64,000 nucleotides of DNA. Origin: Salinicola endophyticus. GTDB lineage: Bacteria; Pseudomonadota; Gammaproteobacteria; Pseudomonadales; Halomonadaceae. Where the stretch lies: NCBI RefSeq assembly GCF_003206575.1, contig NZ_PZJO01000007.1, positions 1 through 64,000 on the forward strand, given 5' to 3'. This document shows, one piece after another, positions 8,326-17,848 of this stretch (the first letter of the stretch is position 1; each line of letters starts with the position of its first letter). Made by a program: the position numbers and the translations under genes. A model generated the notes under the pieces. That model searched no databases and was not told where the DNA came from. It saw only the letters and a program-made list of their open reading frames with translations.

Positions 8326-9189
8326 TCACTCTTTGACATCCATGTATTCACGCGCCCAGATGCGGTACTCCTCCAGGGTGGAGTAGCGGGTGGAGAGGCG
8401 CGAGGCATCGAGGTCGTTGGTGGCGATATCGCGCTGCTCGCGCAGGCAGTCGTAGGTCGCCTTGATCGCGGCGAAGTAGGCGGCGTGGCCGTTGACCACG
8501 ATGCGCACCCCGAGCTTGGCCAGGCGGGCACGGTCGCGCAGTGCCGGGTTGTCGTAGGTAACCAGCATCAGCGGCACGGTCACCACCGAGGCCAGCGTCT
8601 CGAGGTGGTCGAAATCGCGCACACCGACCAGGCAGATGGCATCCACCCCGGCAGCCTGATAGGCACGAATCCGCGCCACGGCGGCATCGTCATCGAGCTG
8701 ACCGGCGTTGGTGCGGGCGATGATCGCCATCGCCGGGTCGATACGCGCCTCGAGCGCAGCACGCATCTTGCCCACGCCCTCCTCGACCGGAATCAGGTCG
8801 GTGGACTTGTGGCCATACTGCGCCGGCAGCAGGGTGTCCTCGATGGTCAGGGCCGCCACCCCGGCACGCTCCAGCTCGGTGATGGTGCGCATGACATTGA
8901 GCGCGTTGCCGTAGCCGTGGTCGGCATCGGCGATCACCGGCAGCCGCGCCACGCGGCCGATCCGGGTCGCCTGCTCGACGAACTCGCTCAACGTGATCAG
9001 GGCGAAGTCGGGCGCCGCCAGCACCTGCAGCGAGGCCACCGAGCCGCCCAGGATACCCACCTCGAACCCCAGGTCGGCGGCGATACGCGCCGACATCGGA
9101 TCGAACACAGAGGCGGTGTAGTAGCACTCATCCTGGGCCAACAGTTGGCGGAAGGCGTTGCGCAGATCGTGCTGGGAAGGTGTCGTCAC
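8326..9189 (-). CDS. Oxaloacetate decarboxylase, isocitrate lyase/PEP mutase superfamily
   Basis: A 287-residue TIM-barrel enzyme predicted to decarboxylate oxaloacetate to pyruvate with Mg2+. The sequence follows P. aeruginosa PA4872 closely, including the same length, [18 protein letters not shown], the metal-binding [12 protein letters not shown] loop and IEDTLLPAQ, and it ends in the same kind of MDVKE tail. It lacks the KKCGH motif of isocitrate lyase and methylisocitrate lyase, so prpB is unlikely. It is preceded by AGGAGT on the coding strand. The 135 bp between it and dgt hold no further gene. Confidence 0.9.
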   Translation of the reverse strand: MTTPSQHDLRNAFRQLLAQDECYYTASVFDPMSARIAADLGFEVGILGGSVASLQVLAAPDFALITLSEFVEQATRIGRVARLPVIADADHGYGNALNVMRTITELERAGVAALTIEDTLLPAQYGHKSTDLIPVEEGVGKMRAALEARIDPAMAIIARTNAGQLDDDAAVARIRAYQAAGVDAICLVGVRDFDHLETLASVVTVPLMLVTYDNPALRDRARLAKLGVRIVVNGHAAYFAAIKATYDCLREQRDIATNDLDASRLSTRYSTLEEYRIWAREYMDVKE

Positions 9190-9393
9190 GAAAGACTCCT
9201 GTCATGTCGCCCCGCGCCTCGAATCACGCGCGGTGGTAAAGGATGAAAAGCGAACGGGCGCGCGGTCGCGCGACGGGCTGGCTCAGGCTGCCGGCAATTC
9301 TACCACTAAAGTCTTACCACCAGACGTCAGCCACGGTGAATAGCGACCCAAGTTGAGCGCGCTGCATGATCGACTTGAGGCGCCTTCATTGGT

Positions 9394-9408
9394 ATCAGTC
9401 GTACTGAT
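9394..9408. promoter_or_regulatory. Inverted repeat, possible operator
   Basis: ATCAGT-CGT-ACTGAT is a perfect 6-bp inverted repeat with a 3-base centre. It lies about 55 bp before the methyltransferase gene, in the 274-bp divergent gap it shares with the oxaloacetate decarboxylase. It could be an operator or an mRNA hairpin. No clear promoter hexamers surround it. Confidence 0.3.
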
Positions 9409-9463
9409 CGCCCACTATTAGCAGCCTTAGCATGCCGTCGCCTCACTACCGGAGAAAAATGCC

Positions 9464-10573
9464 ATGTCACAAGCGCATCCCCCATTCCGAGCCGATATCG
9501 TCGGCAGTTTCCTGCGTCCGGCCGCGCTGAAAACCGCCCGCGCCCAGTATCACCAGGGCGAGATCGATGCAGCCGCGCTCGCCGCAGTGGAGGATCGTGA
9601 AATCCGGCGAGTGGTCGAACAACAGGAGGCGGCTGGCCTCGGCGTGGTGACCGACGGCGAATTCCGCCGCGCCTGGTGGCACTTCGATTTTCTCGAACAG
9701 CTCGACGGCGTCACCGGCTTCGCCGGGGATCAGGGTATCCAGTTCCAGGGCATCCAGACCGGCGCCAAGCAGATCCGGGTCGACGGCAAGGTCGGCTTCA
9801 ACCCCGACCATCCGATGCTCGGGCACTTCCGCTATCTGGCCGACGTGGCCACGGCGATGCCCAAGATGACCATCCCCAGCCCCAGCGTGTTGCACTTCCG
9901 CGGTGGCCGCAAAAAGATCGACAGTGGCGTCTATCCGAGCCTGGACGCCTTCTTCGCCGATACCGCCGATGCCTACCGCGACGCGGTGCATGCCTTCTAC
10001 GCTGCCGGCTGCCGCTATCTGCAGCTCGACGACACCGTGTGGGCCTACCTCTGCTCGGAGAAGGAGCGCGAAGCCGCCCGCGCCCGGGGTGACGACCCGG
10101 ATCGACTGCAGGCGATCTACGCCGAGATGCTCAACCACGCCCTCGCCGACAAGCCCGACGACCTGTTCGTCTCGCTGCACGTCTGTCGCGGCAACTTCCG
10201 CTCCACCTGGATCAGCGAAGGCGGCTACGAGCCGGTGGCCGAGACGCTGTTCGGCCAGGTCGGCGTCGATGCCTGGTTCCTGGAGTATGACAGTGATCGC
10301 GCCGGCAGCTTCGACCCGCTGCGCTTCGTCCCCGAGGGTCATCAGCAGGCGGTACTCGGTCTGGTCACCACCAAGGTAGGCGATCTCGAGGACCCCGCCG
10401 GCGTGCGCGCCCGGCTCGACGAGGCCAGCCGCTTCGTCGCCAAGTCGCAGCTCTGCCTGAGCCCGCAGTGTGGCTTCGCCTCCACCGAGGAGGGCAACGA
10501 CCTGGCCGAGCAGGCACAGTGGGACAAGGTGCGCCTGGTGGTGGATCTGGCCCGCGACTACTGGGGCGCCTGA
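9464..10573 (+). CDS. MetE C-terminal-like cobalamin-independent methyltransferase
   Basis: A 369-residue single-domain relative of the catalytic half of MetE (YxjG/YxjH class), likely transferring a methyl group to homocysteine or a related thiol using Zn2+. The expected zinc ligands are visible: His and Cys in SLHVCRGN (near residue 230), Glu in WFLEYDSD (near 270) and Cys in SPQCGF (near 338). The N-terminal RADIVGSFLRP and VTDGEFRR are family hallmarks. The MetE N-terminal domain is absent, so the methyl donor may not be methyltetrahydropteroyl-triglutamate. It has a GGAG ribosome binding site. Confidence 0.85.
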   Translation: MSQAHPPFRADIVGSFLRPAALKTARAQYHQGEIDAAALAAVEDREIRRVVEQQEAAGLGVVTDGEFRRAWWHFDFLEQLDGVTGFAGDQGIQFQGIQTGAKQIRVDGKVGFNPDHPMLGHFRYLADVATAMPKMTIPSPSVLHFRGGRKKIDSGVYPSLDAFFADTADAYRDAVHAFYAAGCRYLQLDDTVWAYLCSEKEREAARARGDDPDRLQAIYAEMLNHALADKPDDLFVSLHVCRGNFRSTWISEGGYEPVAETLFGQVGVDAWFLEYDSDRAGSFDPLRFVPEGHQQAVLGLVTTKVGDLEDPAGVRARLDEASRFVAKSQLCLSPQCGFASTEEGNDLAEQAQWDKVRLVVDLARDYWGA

Positions 10574-10624
10574 GCCTTCGGCACGGTCTGAAACGTACTG
10601 CGCTCGCCCAGGCGGCGCGCGGCC

Positions 10625-12373
10625 TCAGCTCGGTCGCGCGCTGTCCTCTTCGTGTCCCATCAGCGAGCTCAGCAGGCGGCTCAGGAAACCCTTGCGCTCG
10701 AGATCCGGCTCCTGCTCGATCAGCGCCTGCGGGTCGATGCTGTCACGAGCGATCTCGATGAACGCCGCCTGGAACGGCGGCAGCGTCAGTTGCCCCTCCT
10801 TCAGCTCAGGGCTGAAGCCCTGGCGGTAGATGATCTCGCCAGCCCCCTCGGGCAGCCCGGTGATGCGGGTCTCGGCGGTCAGGTTGAACACCGCGAGGAT
10901 CGCCTGATCGCGGGAGACACGCAGCCAGCCCAGCAGCTCGTCATCGAAGTCGGAGAGAATCAAGGTGCCGTCGACCATCGCCGACTGCGCCTTGCGCCAG
11001 TGCAGAAAGGCGCGGGTCACGTTCAGGGTGCTATCGGTACTGGCCAGCTGACGATCCACGCACAGGCGCCGGTGGTGGACATCCACCGGCAGCCACGGCT
11101 CGACGCTGGAGAAGCCACCACGATCACCCTCGCTCCACGGCATCGGCGTGCGGCAGCCATCGCGCCCCTTGTACTCCGGCCACAGCGCCAGGCCGTAGGG
11201 ATCGACCAGCCGCTCGTAGGGCACGTCGGCCTCGGGCAGCCCCAGCTCCTCACCCTGATAAAGACATACGCTGCCGTAGAGCGAACAGAGCATCACCGTG
11301 GCGAGTTTCGCCACCAGTGGCCCGTGCTGCTCCAGATGCTCGTGATCGGTCCAGCGCGAGACCACCCGCATCACGTCATGGTTGGAGAGCGCCCAGCACG
11401 GCCAGGCATCGACGGCGTAGTACTGGAAGTGCTCGATCACATCGCGTAGCTGCTTGGCCTCGAAGCGCGCATCGAACAGATCGAAGGTGTAGGCCATGTG
11501 CAGGCGATCGCTACCGGTGGTGTACTCCACCATCCGTTCCAGCGGGCGATCATCGGAGATCTCGCCCACTGTGGTAGTGCCGGGGTACTCCTCCATCAGC
11601 GTACGCAGCTCGTGCAGGAAACCGAGGTTCTCGGGCTGGCTGATATCGAACTGGTGGCGCTGCATCGCGTAGGGGTTGGACGCCGGCACGCTGGGTGTCT
11701 TGAGCTCGCCACTACCCAGCGCCGGATTGTTCTCGAGCCCCTGGCTGTGAAAATAGAAATTGGAGGTATCGAGACGAAAGCCATCGACCCCCATGTCGAG
11801 CCAGAAGCGCGCGTTGTCGAGCTGCGCCCGGCGCACCGCCGGATTGTGAAAATTGAGATCTGGCTGGCACGACAGGAAGTTGTGCAGATAGTACTGGCGC
11901 CGCCGGCTGTCGAAGGTCCAGGCGCTGCCGGTGAAGAACGACAACCAGTTGTTGGGCGGCGTGCCGTCGGCCTTGGGGTCGGCCCAGACGTACCAGTCGG
12001 CCTTCTGATTGTCGCGCGAGCTGCGGCTCTGCACGAACCAGTGGTGCTGATCGGAGGTGTGGCTCAACACCAGATCGATGATCACCTTGAGCCCCAGCTC
12101 GTGGGCGCGTTCGAGCAGCATCTGGAAATCGTGGAAGGAGCCGAACATCGGATCGACGCCGCGGTAGTCGGTGATGTCGTAGCCGAAGTCCTTCATCGGC
12201 GAGGGAAAGAACGGCGAAATCCAAATCGCATCGACCCCCAGCTCGGCAACGTAGTCGAGCTTCGAGGTGATACCCGGCAGATCGCCGACCCCGTCGCCAC
12301 GCGCATCCATGAAGCTGCGCGGATAGATCTGATAGATGACGCTGCCACGCCACCAGGCGGTGTTCTCGCTCAT
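10625..12373 (-). CDS. Alpha-glucosidase, GH13 (Halomonas HaG type)
   Basis: It cleaves alpha-1,4-linked glucose from short oligosaccharides and probably also transglucosylates. The nucleophile is D202 (GFRLDTSNF), the acid/base E271 (TVGEIS) and the third carboxylate D333 (LSNHD). These are the numbers I recall for the Halomonas sp. H11 enzyme HaG, and the N-terminal MxxxxxWWRGxVIYQIYPRSF also agrees. At 582 residues it is about 40 longer than HaG; the extra part is a charged C-terminal tail (after FIEIARDS). No signal peptide is present, so it should act in the cytoplasm. It is transcribed alone. Confidence 0.93.
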   Translation of the reverse strand: MSENTAWWRGSVIYQIYPRSFMDARGDGVGDLPGITSKLDYVAELGVDAIWISPFFPSPMKDFGYDITDYRGVDPMFGSFHDFQMLLERAHELGLKVIIDLVLSHTSDQHHWFVQSRSSRDNQKADWYVWADPKADGTPPNNWLSFFTGSAWTFDSRRRQYYLHNFLSCQPDLNFHNPAVRRAQLDNARFWLDMGVDGFRLDTSNFYFHSQGLENNPALGSGELKTPSVPASNPYAMQRHQFDISQPENLGFLHELRTLMEEYPGTTTVGEISDDRPLERMVEYTTGSDRLHMAYTFDLFDARFEAKQLRDVIEHFQYYAVDAWPCWALSNHDVMRVVSRWTDHEHLEQHGPLVAKLATVMLCSLYGSVCLYQGEELGLPEADVPYERLVDPYGLALWPEYKGRDGCRTPMPWSEGDRGGFSSVEPWLPVDVHHRRLCVDRQLASTDSTLNVTRAFLHWRKAQSAMVDGTLILSDFDDELLGWLRVSRDQAILAVFNLTAETRITGLPEGAGEIIYRQGFSPELKEGQLTLPPFQAAFIEIARDSIDPQALIEQEPDLERKGFLSRLLSSLMGHEEDSARPS

Positions 12374-12462
12374 GACATCCCCTGGGTGATGGATTCACGC
12401 CCGGCCTCGGCACCGGGCGTCGTGTCAGACTAGCCGCTTTTCTGATCGAGGTTAAATTCGGT

Positions 12463-12609
12463 TTCAGTCGTCCGCCAACGCCGGCAACAGCACTTTCAAC
12501 TTGCGCGTCAGGGTGTTGCGCCCCCACCCCAGCAGCTCGGCGGCTTCGCCGATCTTGTGGAGAGCACGCGCCGGTGTGCTCGAGCGCGGTCTCGATCAGG
12601 ATGCGCTCG
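12463..12609 (-). pseudogene. Decayed duplicate of the ntrC 3' end
   Basis: About 147 bp nearly identical to 12642-12778, the last 46 codons of ntrC, lying immediately downstream of the intact gene. The final 28 codons and stop (encoding AAELLGWGRNTLTRKLKV and the ALADD end) are preserved in frame. Upstream of them a replacement adds about 10 bases and breaks the frame, and the copy ends at the ERILIET region. The result is a Fis-type DNA-binding helix-turn-helix fragment with no start codon. It looks like a short tandem duplication. Confidence 0.9.
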
Positions 12610-12641
12610 TGAACTCTGACAAGCGGCACGAACTCCGGGCT

Positions 12642-14051
12642 TCAGTCGTCCGCCAGCGCCGGCAACAGCACCTTCAACTTGCGCGTCAGGGTGTTGCGCC
12701 CCCACCCCAGCAGCTCGGCGGCTTCGCCCTTGCGCCCGCCGGTGTGCTTGAGCGCGGTCTCGATCAGGATGCGCTCGAAATCCGGCACCGCCTCCTCGAG
12801 CAGGTGGGTGTGACCCGCCGCCAGGGCGCGATCCGCCCATTCGCGGAAGGCCGCGCGCCAGTCGCCGCTGGGGGCTTCCAGACCTTCGAGATCGCGCAGC
12901 TCCAGCGGCAGATCGTCGACCAGCACCTCGCGTCCCGAGGCCATCACCGTGAGCCAGCGACAGGTATTCTCGAGCTGGCGCACATTACCCGGCCAGGGTA
13001 GCCGGGTGAGATGGGTGGTCGCTTCCTGGGTCAGCACCTTGGGCTCGGTGGCGAGCTCCTTGGCCGCCTCGGCGAGAAAGTGCTGGGCCAGCCGCGGGAT
13101 GTCCTCGCGCCGCTCGGCGAGCCGCGGCAGGTGCACGCGGATCACGTTGAGGCGGTGGAACAGATCCTCGCGGAAGCGCCCGTCGGCGACCAGTGTCTCC
13201 AGATTCTGGTGGGTTGCGGCGATGATCCGCACGTCGACCTTGACCGGGGTGTGCCCACCGACCCGATAGAACTCGCCGTCGGCGAGCACCCGCAGCAGCC
13301 GCGTCTGGGTGTCGGCCGGCATATCGCCGATCTCGTCGAGGAACAGGGTGCCACCGTCGGCCTGTTCGAAGCGTCCGCGACGCTGGGAGGTGGCCCCGGT
13401 GAAGGCGCCCTTCTCGTGGCCGAACAGCTCCGACTCCATCAGATCCTTGGGGATAGCCGCCATGTTGAGGGCGATGAACGGCTGCCCGCGGCGCGGGCTG
13501 TGCTGGTGCAGCGCCTGGGCGACCCGCTCCTTGCCGGTCCCCGATTCGCCGTTGATCAGCACCGTGATATGCGACTGCGACAGCCGGCCGATGGCGCGAA
13601 ACACCTCCTGCATTGCCGGCGCCTCACCGATGATCTCCGCCGAGAGCCCCTCCGGCAGCGCCGCCGGCGAGCGCCGCTCACGGGCGTGGGCGACGCCGCG
13701 GCGCACCAGCGCCAGGGCGTCGTCGACATCGAACGGCTTGGGCAGATACTCGAAGGCCCCACCCTGGTAGGAGGCCACCGCACTGTCGAGATCCGAGTGC
13801 GCGGTCATCACGATCACCGGCAGGTCCGGGTGCATCTCACGCACCTTGGCCATCAGGTCGAGCCCATCGAGCCCCGGCATGCGGATATCGGTCAGCAGCA
13901 CCTCCGGCGCCTGGCGCTCGATCGCCTCCAGCGCGGCATCGGCACGGTCGAAGGATTTCACCTCCAGATCCGGCTGCGCCAGCGCCCGCTCCAGGACCCA
14001 GCGGATGGCACGATCGTCGTCGACGATCACGATACGGGCGACATCGGTCAT
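12642..14051 (-). CDS. ntrC: Nitrogen regulation response regulator NtrC
   Basis: A sigma-54-dependent activator of nitrogen-scavenging genes, phosphorylated by NtrB. At 469 residues the domain order is receiver (phosphoacceptor D in LLTDIRMPG, near residue 54), AAA+ (Walker A GESGTGKE, the GAFTGA loop that contacts sigma-54, Walker B LFLDEIGDM) and a C-terminal Fis-type helix-turn-helix (AAELLGWGRNTLTRKLK). It lies 136 bp downstream of ntrB in the same direction. Its likely target, the glnA promoter, is at 17764-17956. Confidence 0.97.
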   Translation of the reverse strand: MTDVARIVIVDDDRAIRWVLERALAQPDLEVKSFDRADAALEAIERQAPEVLLTDIRMPGLDGLDLMAKVREMHPDLPVIVMTAHSDLDSAVASYQGGAFEYLPKPFDVDDALALVRRGVAHARERRSPAALPEGLSAEIIGEAPAMQEVFRAIGRLSQSHITVLINGESGTGKERVAQALHQHSPRRGQPFIALNMAAIPKDLMESELFGHEKGAFTGATSQRRGRFEQADGGTLFLDEIGDMPADTQTRLLRVLADGEFYRVGGHTPVKVDVRIIAATHQNLETLVADGRFREDLFHRLNVIRVHLPRLAERREDIPRLAQHFLAEAAKELATEPKVLTQEATTHLTRLPWPGNVRQLENTCRWLTVMASGREVLVDDLPLELRDLEGLEAPSGDWRAAFREWADRALAAGHTHLLEEAVPDFERILIETALKHTGGRKGEAAELLGWGRNTLTRKLKVLLPALADD

Positions 14052-14070
14052 GACACTCCTCCTGCACTAA

Positions 14071-14142
14071 GATGAGTCGCGCTCGCGACGAGGGGATGAA
14101 TCTCGCTCGTGGCGACGGAATGAATCGCACTCGTAGCGGCTG
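14071..14142. repeat. Three 24-bp degenerate tandem repeats
   Basis: Units at 14071-14094, 14095-14118 and 14119-14142 share the pattern GATGAATC-x-CGCTCGTGGCG. They fill the ntrB-ntrC gap. On the minus strand they would sit in the intercistronic mRNA. Confidence 0.7.
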
Positions 14143-14187
14143 CGGCAGGGCGCGTCCTTGCGCGCCCCCGGGGATGGCGAGAGACGC

Positions 14188-15243
14188 TCAAGCCGGCGCC
14201 TCGAACGGAATCAGCAGACGGAACTCGGTGGCCCCGGGGCGCGATTCGCACTCGATCAGGCCCTGGTGCTGGTGCAGGATCGACTGCGCAATGGAGAGCC
14301 CGAGGCCGCTGCCCTCGGCGCGTCCGGAGACCATGGGAAAGAACAGCGTCTCGCGGATCGGCGCAGGAATCCCCGGGCCGTTGTCGATAATCGCCATCTC
14401 GCACACCAGGCGATGACGCTCCGCACCCAGGGTGAACTGGCGCCGCACCCGGGTACGCAGCAGCAGCCGCGGCTCCGGGGTGGCGTGCTCGGTCATCGCC
14501 TGGACCGCATTGCGCGCGACGTTGAGCGTGGCCTGGATCAGCTGCGCTTCGTCGCCGATCAGGTCCGGCACGCTGGGGTCGTAGTCGCGCTCGAAGGCGA
14601 GCCGGGGATGCTCCGCCTCCAGCAGTGCGCGCACCCGCTCCAGCACCTTGTGCACGTTGAGCGACTCGTGGCGCACCAGGGTGTTGGGGCCGAGCATGCG
14701 GTCGACCAGATCGCGCAGACGGTCGACCTCCTCGACGATGATGCGGGTGAACTCGGTCAACTGCGGGTCGGGCAGGTCGCGCTCCAGCAGCTGGGCCGCC
14801 CCGCGAATGCCCCCCAGCGGATTCTTGACCTCGTGGGCCAGCCCGCGGGTCAGCACCTTGACCGTCTCCTGACGCGCGATCAGCGCCTCTTCGCGGGAGA
14901 TGCGCAGCAACCGGTCGCGCGGCTCGATCTCAACCAGCAGCTCGCGGCTGGTGATCGGGGTCGCGGTGAAGTCGACGGTGATCGTCTCGCCGCCGGGCAG
15001 CGACAGCGACGCCTCGCGCTGGGTGTAAGGGTGGAACTCGTGCATCGCCTTGCTCAACACTTCGCGCACGCGCCCGGACTCGCCCTCCAGGCACTCCAGC
15101 CAATGCCCCACCACCCGTGGCCGGCTGGCCGCCAGCAGCGCTTCGGCGGCGGGATTGAGCCAGCGCACCTGGAGCCGCTCGTCGAGCAGCACGACCGCAG
15201 TCGTCAGATGTTCCAGCAAGCGTTGATACATACGTCGTTCCAT
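14188..15243 (-). CDS. ntrB: Nitrogen regulation sensor kinase NtrB
   Basis: A cytoplasmic PAS-histidine kinase that phosphorylates NtrC under nitrogen limitation and, with PII, dephosphorylates it. A PAS domain (VVLLDERLQVRWLNPAAEALL) spans roughly residues 1-110. The H-box ARGLAHEVKNPLGGIRGA carries the phosphorylated His near residue 135, and the N, G1 (IDNGPGIP) and G2 (GSGLGLSI) boxes follow. I use the ATG at 15243, giving 351 residues, close to the family norm; an in-frame ATG at 15288 adds 15 residues unlike NtrB. There are no membrane segments. Confidence 0.95.
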   Translation of the reverse strand: MERRMYQRLLEHLTTAVVLLDERLQVRWLNPAAEALLAASRPRVVGHWLECLEGESGRVREVLSKAMHEFHPYTQREASLSLPGGETITVDFTATPITSRELLVEIEPRDRLLRISREEALIARQETVKVLTRGLAHEVKNPLGGIRGAAQLLERDLPDPQLTEFTRIIVEEVDRLRDLVDRMLGPNTLVRHESLNVHKVLERVRALLEAEHPRLAFERDYDPSVPDLIGDEAQLIQATLNVARNAVQAMTEHATPEPRLLLRTRVRRQFTLGAERHRLVCEMAIIDNGPGIPAPIRETLFFPMVSGRAEGSGLGLSIAQSILHQHQGLIECESRPGATEFRLLIPFEAPA

Positions 15244-15454
15244 CGTGGTGATCCGCCATGTCCTGAAGCAGTGCAAGAACCGCGCCACCTCCCCACCGAC
15301 GGGCTTTGGCGGCCTGGACGCTGCGCTATCCTATCGCGGATGCACCAAAATGGCGCACCCGGCGCGGAACGACACCCTGCCGCAGGCCCGTCTCATTGGC
15401 TCGCTTCCCGCTCACAGACCGATACCCACGCATCGTTCGAGTCGGATGAGCGGC

Positions 15455-16099
15455 TCAATTCGAGCCGCCGGTGCGATTCGGGCGAGCTGGCCGATTCGGG
15501 TTGGCGGGCAGATTCACGCTGGCGCGCTGGACGTAGAGCGTGACCGGCGGCGTGGCCAGCTGCACCGTGCCCTGATCGTCGACGATCTCCGCCAGTAGCT
15601 GGTGCTCGCCGCGGTCCAGGCCGCTCACCGCGAATACCTGGGTACGCATCGGCGACTGGCGCACCTCGCCGTCGACGCGCAGCTGTACCCGATCGGAGGA
15701 GGCCAGCGGCGGCTGGATCGCCAGGCGCACCTGGACGTCACCGGCACGCCCGGTGGGCAGGGTCGTGCCGTCGGCGGGGCTCAAGATCTCGAAGCGTGAG
15801 TAGGCCGCTGCCGCCTCGGACGCCGGCGTCTTGCGCGGTGTCACTGCCGCCCCCGCGGCGCCCTCGGCCGGTTCCTGCGGGTCGACCACGCTGATCGGCG
15901 CCAGCTCGACCCGCTGGCCGCCGCTCGGGCGGTCGCTGTAGACCACGTTGCCCTGGGCATCGATATGCCGGTAGACCGGCGACGCCAGCGCCGCGCCCGT
16001 CACCCCGGCGGCGGTCATGACGCCCACCAGCGCTCCTGCCATGAACCGTCCGCGGCGGCGCCACCCGCGCCGAGTCCCACGCTGCCTGTCGCTACCCAT
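15455..16099 (-). CDS. DUF4124 periplasmic protein
   Basis: A 214-residue exported protein of unknown role. A basic N-terminus and hydrophobic stretch (FMAGALVGVMTAAGVTGAALA) form a signal sequence, followed by the DUF4124 motif VYRHIDAQGNVVYSDRP. The C-terminal half looks like an Ig-like beta-sandwich (FEILSPADGTTLPTG...LYVQRASVNLP). The ATG at 16099 is supported by GGAGAGG 7 bases upstream. Its place between glnA and ntrB is common in gammaproteobacteria, but no link to nitrogen control is evident from the sequence. Confidence 0.85.
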   Translation of the reverse strand: MGSDRQRGTRRGWRRRGRFMAGALVGVMTAAGVTGAALASPVYRHIDAQGNVVYSDRPSGGQRVELAPISVVDPQEPAEGAAGAAVTPRKTPASEAAAAYSRFEILSPADGTTLPTGRAGDVQVRLAIQPPLASSDRVQLRVDGEVRQSPMRTQVFAVSGLDRGEHQLLAEIVDDQGTVQLATPPVTLYVQRASVNLPANPNRPARPNRTGGSN

Positions 16100-16145
16100 C
16101 AGAGTGCCTCTCCGCTTGCCGTTTCCGCTCTCTATCGGCCGCAGA

Positions 16146-16172
16146 CGAAAAAGCCCCACCGAAGTGGGGCTT
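16146..16172 (-). terminator. Rho-independent terminator after glnA
   Basis: On the minus strand AAGCCCCAC-TTCG-GTGGGGCTT is followed by a T run. It has a 9-bp stem and a stable TTCG tetraloop. It sits 53 bp beyond the glnA stop and before the DUF4124 gene. Confidence 0.9.
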
Positions 16173-16224
16173 GTCGTCGAGCGCGAACGCTATCGTTCAC
16201 GGATCTTCGCTCACTGGCCGTCGT

Positions 16225-17631
16225 TTACAGGCTGTAGTAGAGCTCGAACTCGACCGGGTGCGTGGTCATGCGCAGACGCTCGACATCTTCGCCCTTCAGC
16301 TCGATGTAGGCATCGATCATGGAGTCGGTGAAGACGCCACCTTCGGTCAGGAAGGCGCGATCCTTGTCCAGCGCTTCCAGGGCCTGATCCAGGCTGCTGG
16401 CGACGGTCGGAACCTTCTTGCCCTCTTCCGGCGGCAGGTCGTAGAGGTTCTTGTCCATGGCATCGCCAGGATGGATCTTGTTCTTGATGCCGTCGATGCC
16501 GGCCATCAGCATCGCCGAGAACGCCAGGTACGGGTTGGCGGTCGGGTCAGGGAAGCGCGTCTCGACACGCTTGGCCTTCGGGTTCGAGGTGTACGGAATA
16601 CGGATCGAGGCGGAACGGTTACGCGCGCTGTAGGCGAGCATGACCGGCGCTTCGAAACCCGGCACCAGACGCTTGTAGGAGTTGGTCGAGGCGTTGGTGA
16701 AGGCGTTCAGGGCACGCGCGTGCTTGATGATGCCGCCGATGTAGTAGAGCGCCATCTCGGACAGGCCGGCGTACTCGTCACCCGCGAACTGGTTCTGACC
16801 ATCTTTCCAGAACGACTGGTGGACGTGCATCCCGGAACCGTTGTCACCGACCAGCGGCTTGGGCATGAAGGTCGCGGTCTTGCCGTAGGCGTGCGCCACG
16901 TTGTGGACCACGTACTTCAGTTCCTGAACTTCGTCGGCCTTCTTCACCAGGGTGTTGAACTTGACGCCGATCTCGTTCTGGCCGGCGTTGGCGACCTCGT
17001 GGTGGTGCACTTCGACCGACTGGCCGATCGCCTGCAGCGTGTTGCACATGGCGCTACGGATGTCGTGGAAGCTGTCGACCGGGGGCACCGGGAAGTAGCC
17101 GCCCTTGACGCGCGGACGGTGCGCCAGGTTGCCACCTTCGATCTGGCGATCGGTGGACCAGGCACCCTCTTCCGAGGTGATCTTGTACATCGAGCCTTCG
17201 ATGTCGGACTTGAAGTGGACCTCGTCGAAGATGAAGAACTCGGGCTCCGGGCCGAAGAAGGCGGTGTCGCCCAGACCGGTGCTGTTCAGGTAGGCTTCGG
17301 CGCGCTTGGCGATGGAGCGCGGATCACGCTCGTAGCCCTGCATGGTGGCCGGCTCGATGATGTCGCAGCGCAGGATCAGCGTGGCGTCTTCGGTGAACGG
17401 GTCGAGGAAGCCGGTACCGTCTTCCGGACGCAGGATCATGTCCGATTCGTTGATGCCCTTCCAGCCTTCGATGGAAGAACCGTCGAACATCTGACCATCT
17501 TCAAAGAACTCGGCGTCGACGGCGCTGGCCGGAATGGTGACGTGCTGCTCCTTGCCCTTGGTATCGGTAAAGCGCAGATCGATCCACTTGACGTCGTGTT
17601 CTTCGATAAGGGCGAGGGTTTTCTCAGACAT
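16225..17631 (-). CDS. glnA: Glutamine synthetase, type I
   Basis: It makes glutamine from glutamate, ammonia and ATP as a cytoplasmic dodecamer. It is 468 residues long, as for GSI-beta. Visible hallmarks are the N-terminal beta-grasp with FDGSSIEGW, the metal site and ATP loop ([22 protein letters not shown]), [21 protein letters not shown], and the NLYDLPPEE motif near residue 397 whose Tyr is adenylylated by GlnE. The start at 17631 follows GGAGG; an upstream in-frame ATG at 17682 is not needed. Transcription is probably from the sigma-54 promoter at 17764-17779. Confidence 0.98.
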   Translation of the reverse strand: MSEKTLALIEEHDVKWIDLRFTDTKGKEQHVTIPASAVDAEFFEDGQMFDGSSIEGWKGINESDMILRPEDGTGFLDPFTEDATLILRCDIIEPATMQGYERDPRSIAKRAEAYLNSTGLGDTAFFGPEPEFFIFDEVHFKSDIEGSMYKITSEEGAWSTDRQIEGGNLAHRPRVKGGYFPVPPVDSFHDIRSAMCNTLQAIGQSVEVHHHEVANAGQNEIGVKFNTLVKKADEVQELKYVVHNVAHAYGKTATFMPKPLVGDNGSGMHVHQSFWKDGQNQFAGDEYAGLSEMALYYIGGIIKHARALNAFTNASTNSYKRLVPGFEAPVMLAYSARNRSASIRIPYTSNPKAKRVETRFPDPTANPYLAFSAMLMAGIDGIKNKIHPGDAMDKNLYDLPPEEGKKVPTVASSLDQALEALDKDRAFLTEGGVFTDSMIDAYIELKGEDVERLRMTTHPVEFELYYSL

Positions 17632-17763
17632 GTTGTCCTCCACTGTGAGCCATGGCTCGATTCGTTGGCGAATGTCCAACACCGCTTTTTAGCATGTGAC
17701 CCGGGCGCTTGCCCATGCGTGCAACCGCTGCCCGCGGATCGATAAAGCGTGTTACGAAACATG

Positions 17764-17779
17764 AGCAAGTAATGTGCCA
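17764..17779 (-). promoter_or_regulatory. Sigma-54 promoter of glnA
   Basis: The minus strand reads TGGCAC-ATTAC-TTGCT, matching the -24/-12 consensus TGGCAC-N5-TTGCW at every position. It lies 133 bp before the glnA start, with transcription predicted to begin near 17752. Confidence 0.92.
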
Positions 17780-17848
17780 AAATGAGGCAGACACGCATAC
17801 AAGCATAATAACCCGCTGTAATAGCGTCTTTTTTTGCCAAATCCTCGA

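Noticed and set aside
8326-9189. Identification as methylisocitrate lyase (prpB)
   Set aside because: It lacks the KKCGH catalytic motif and agrees much better with the PA4872 oxaloacetate decarboxylase; no prpC or prpD nearby.
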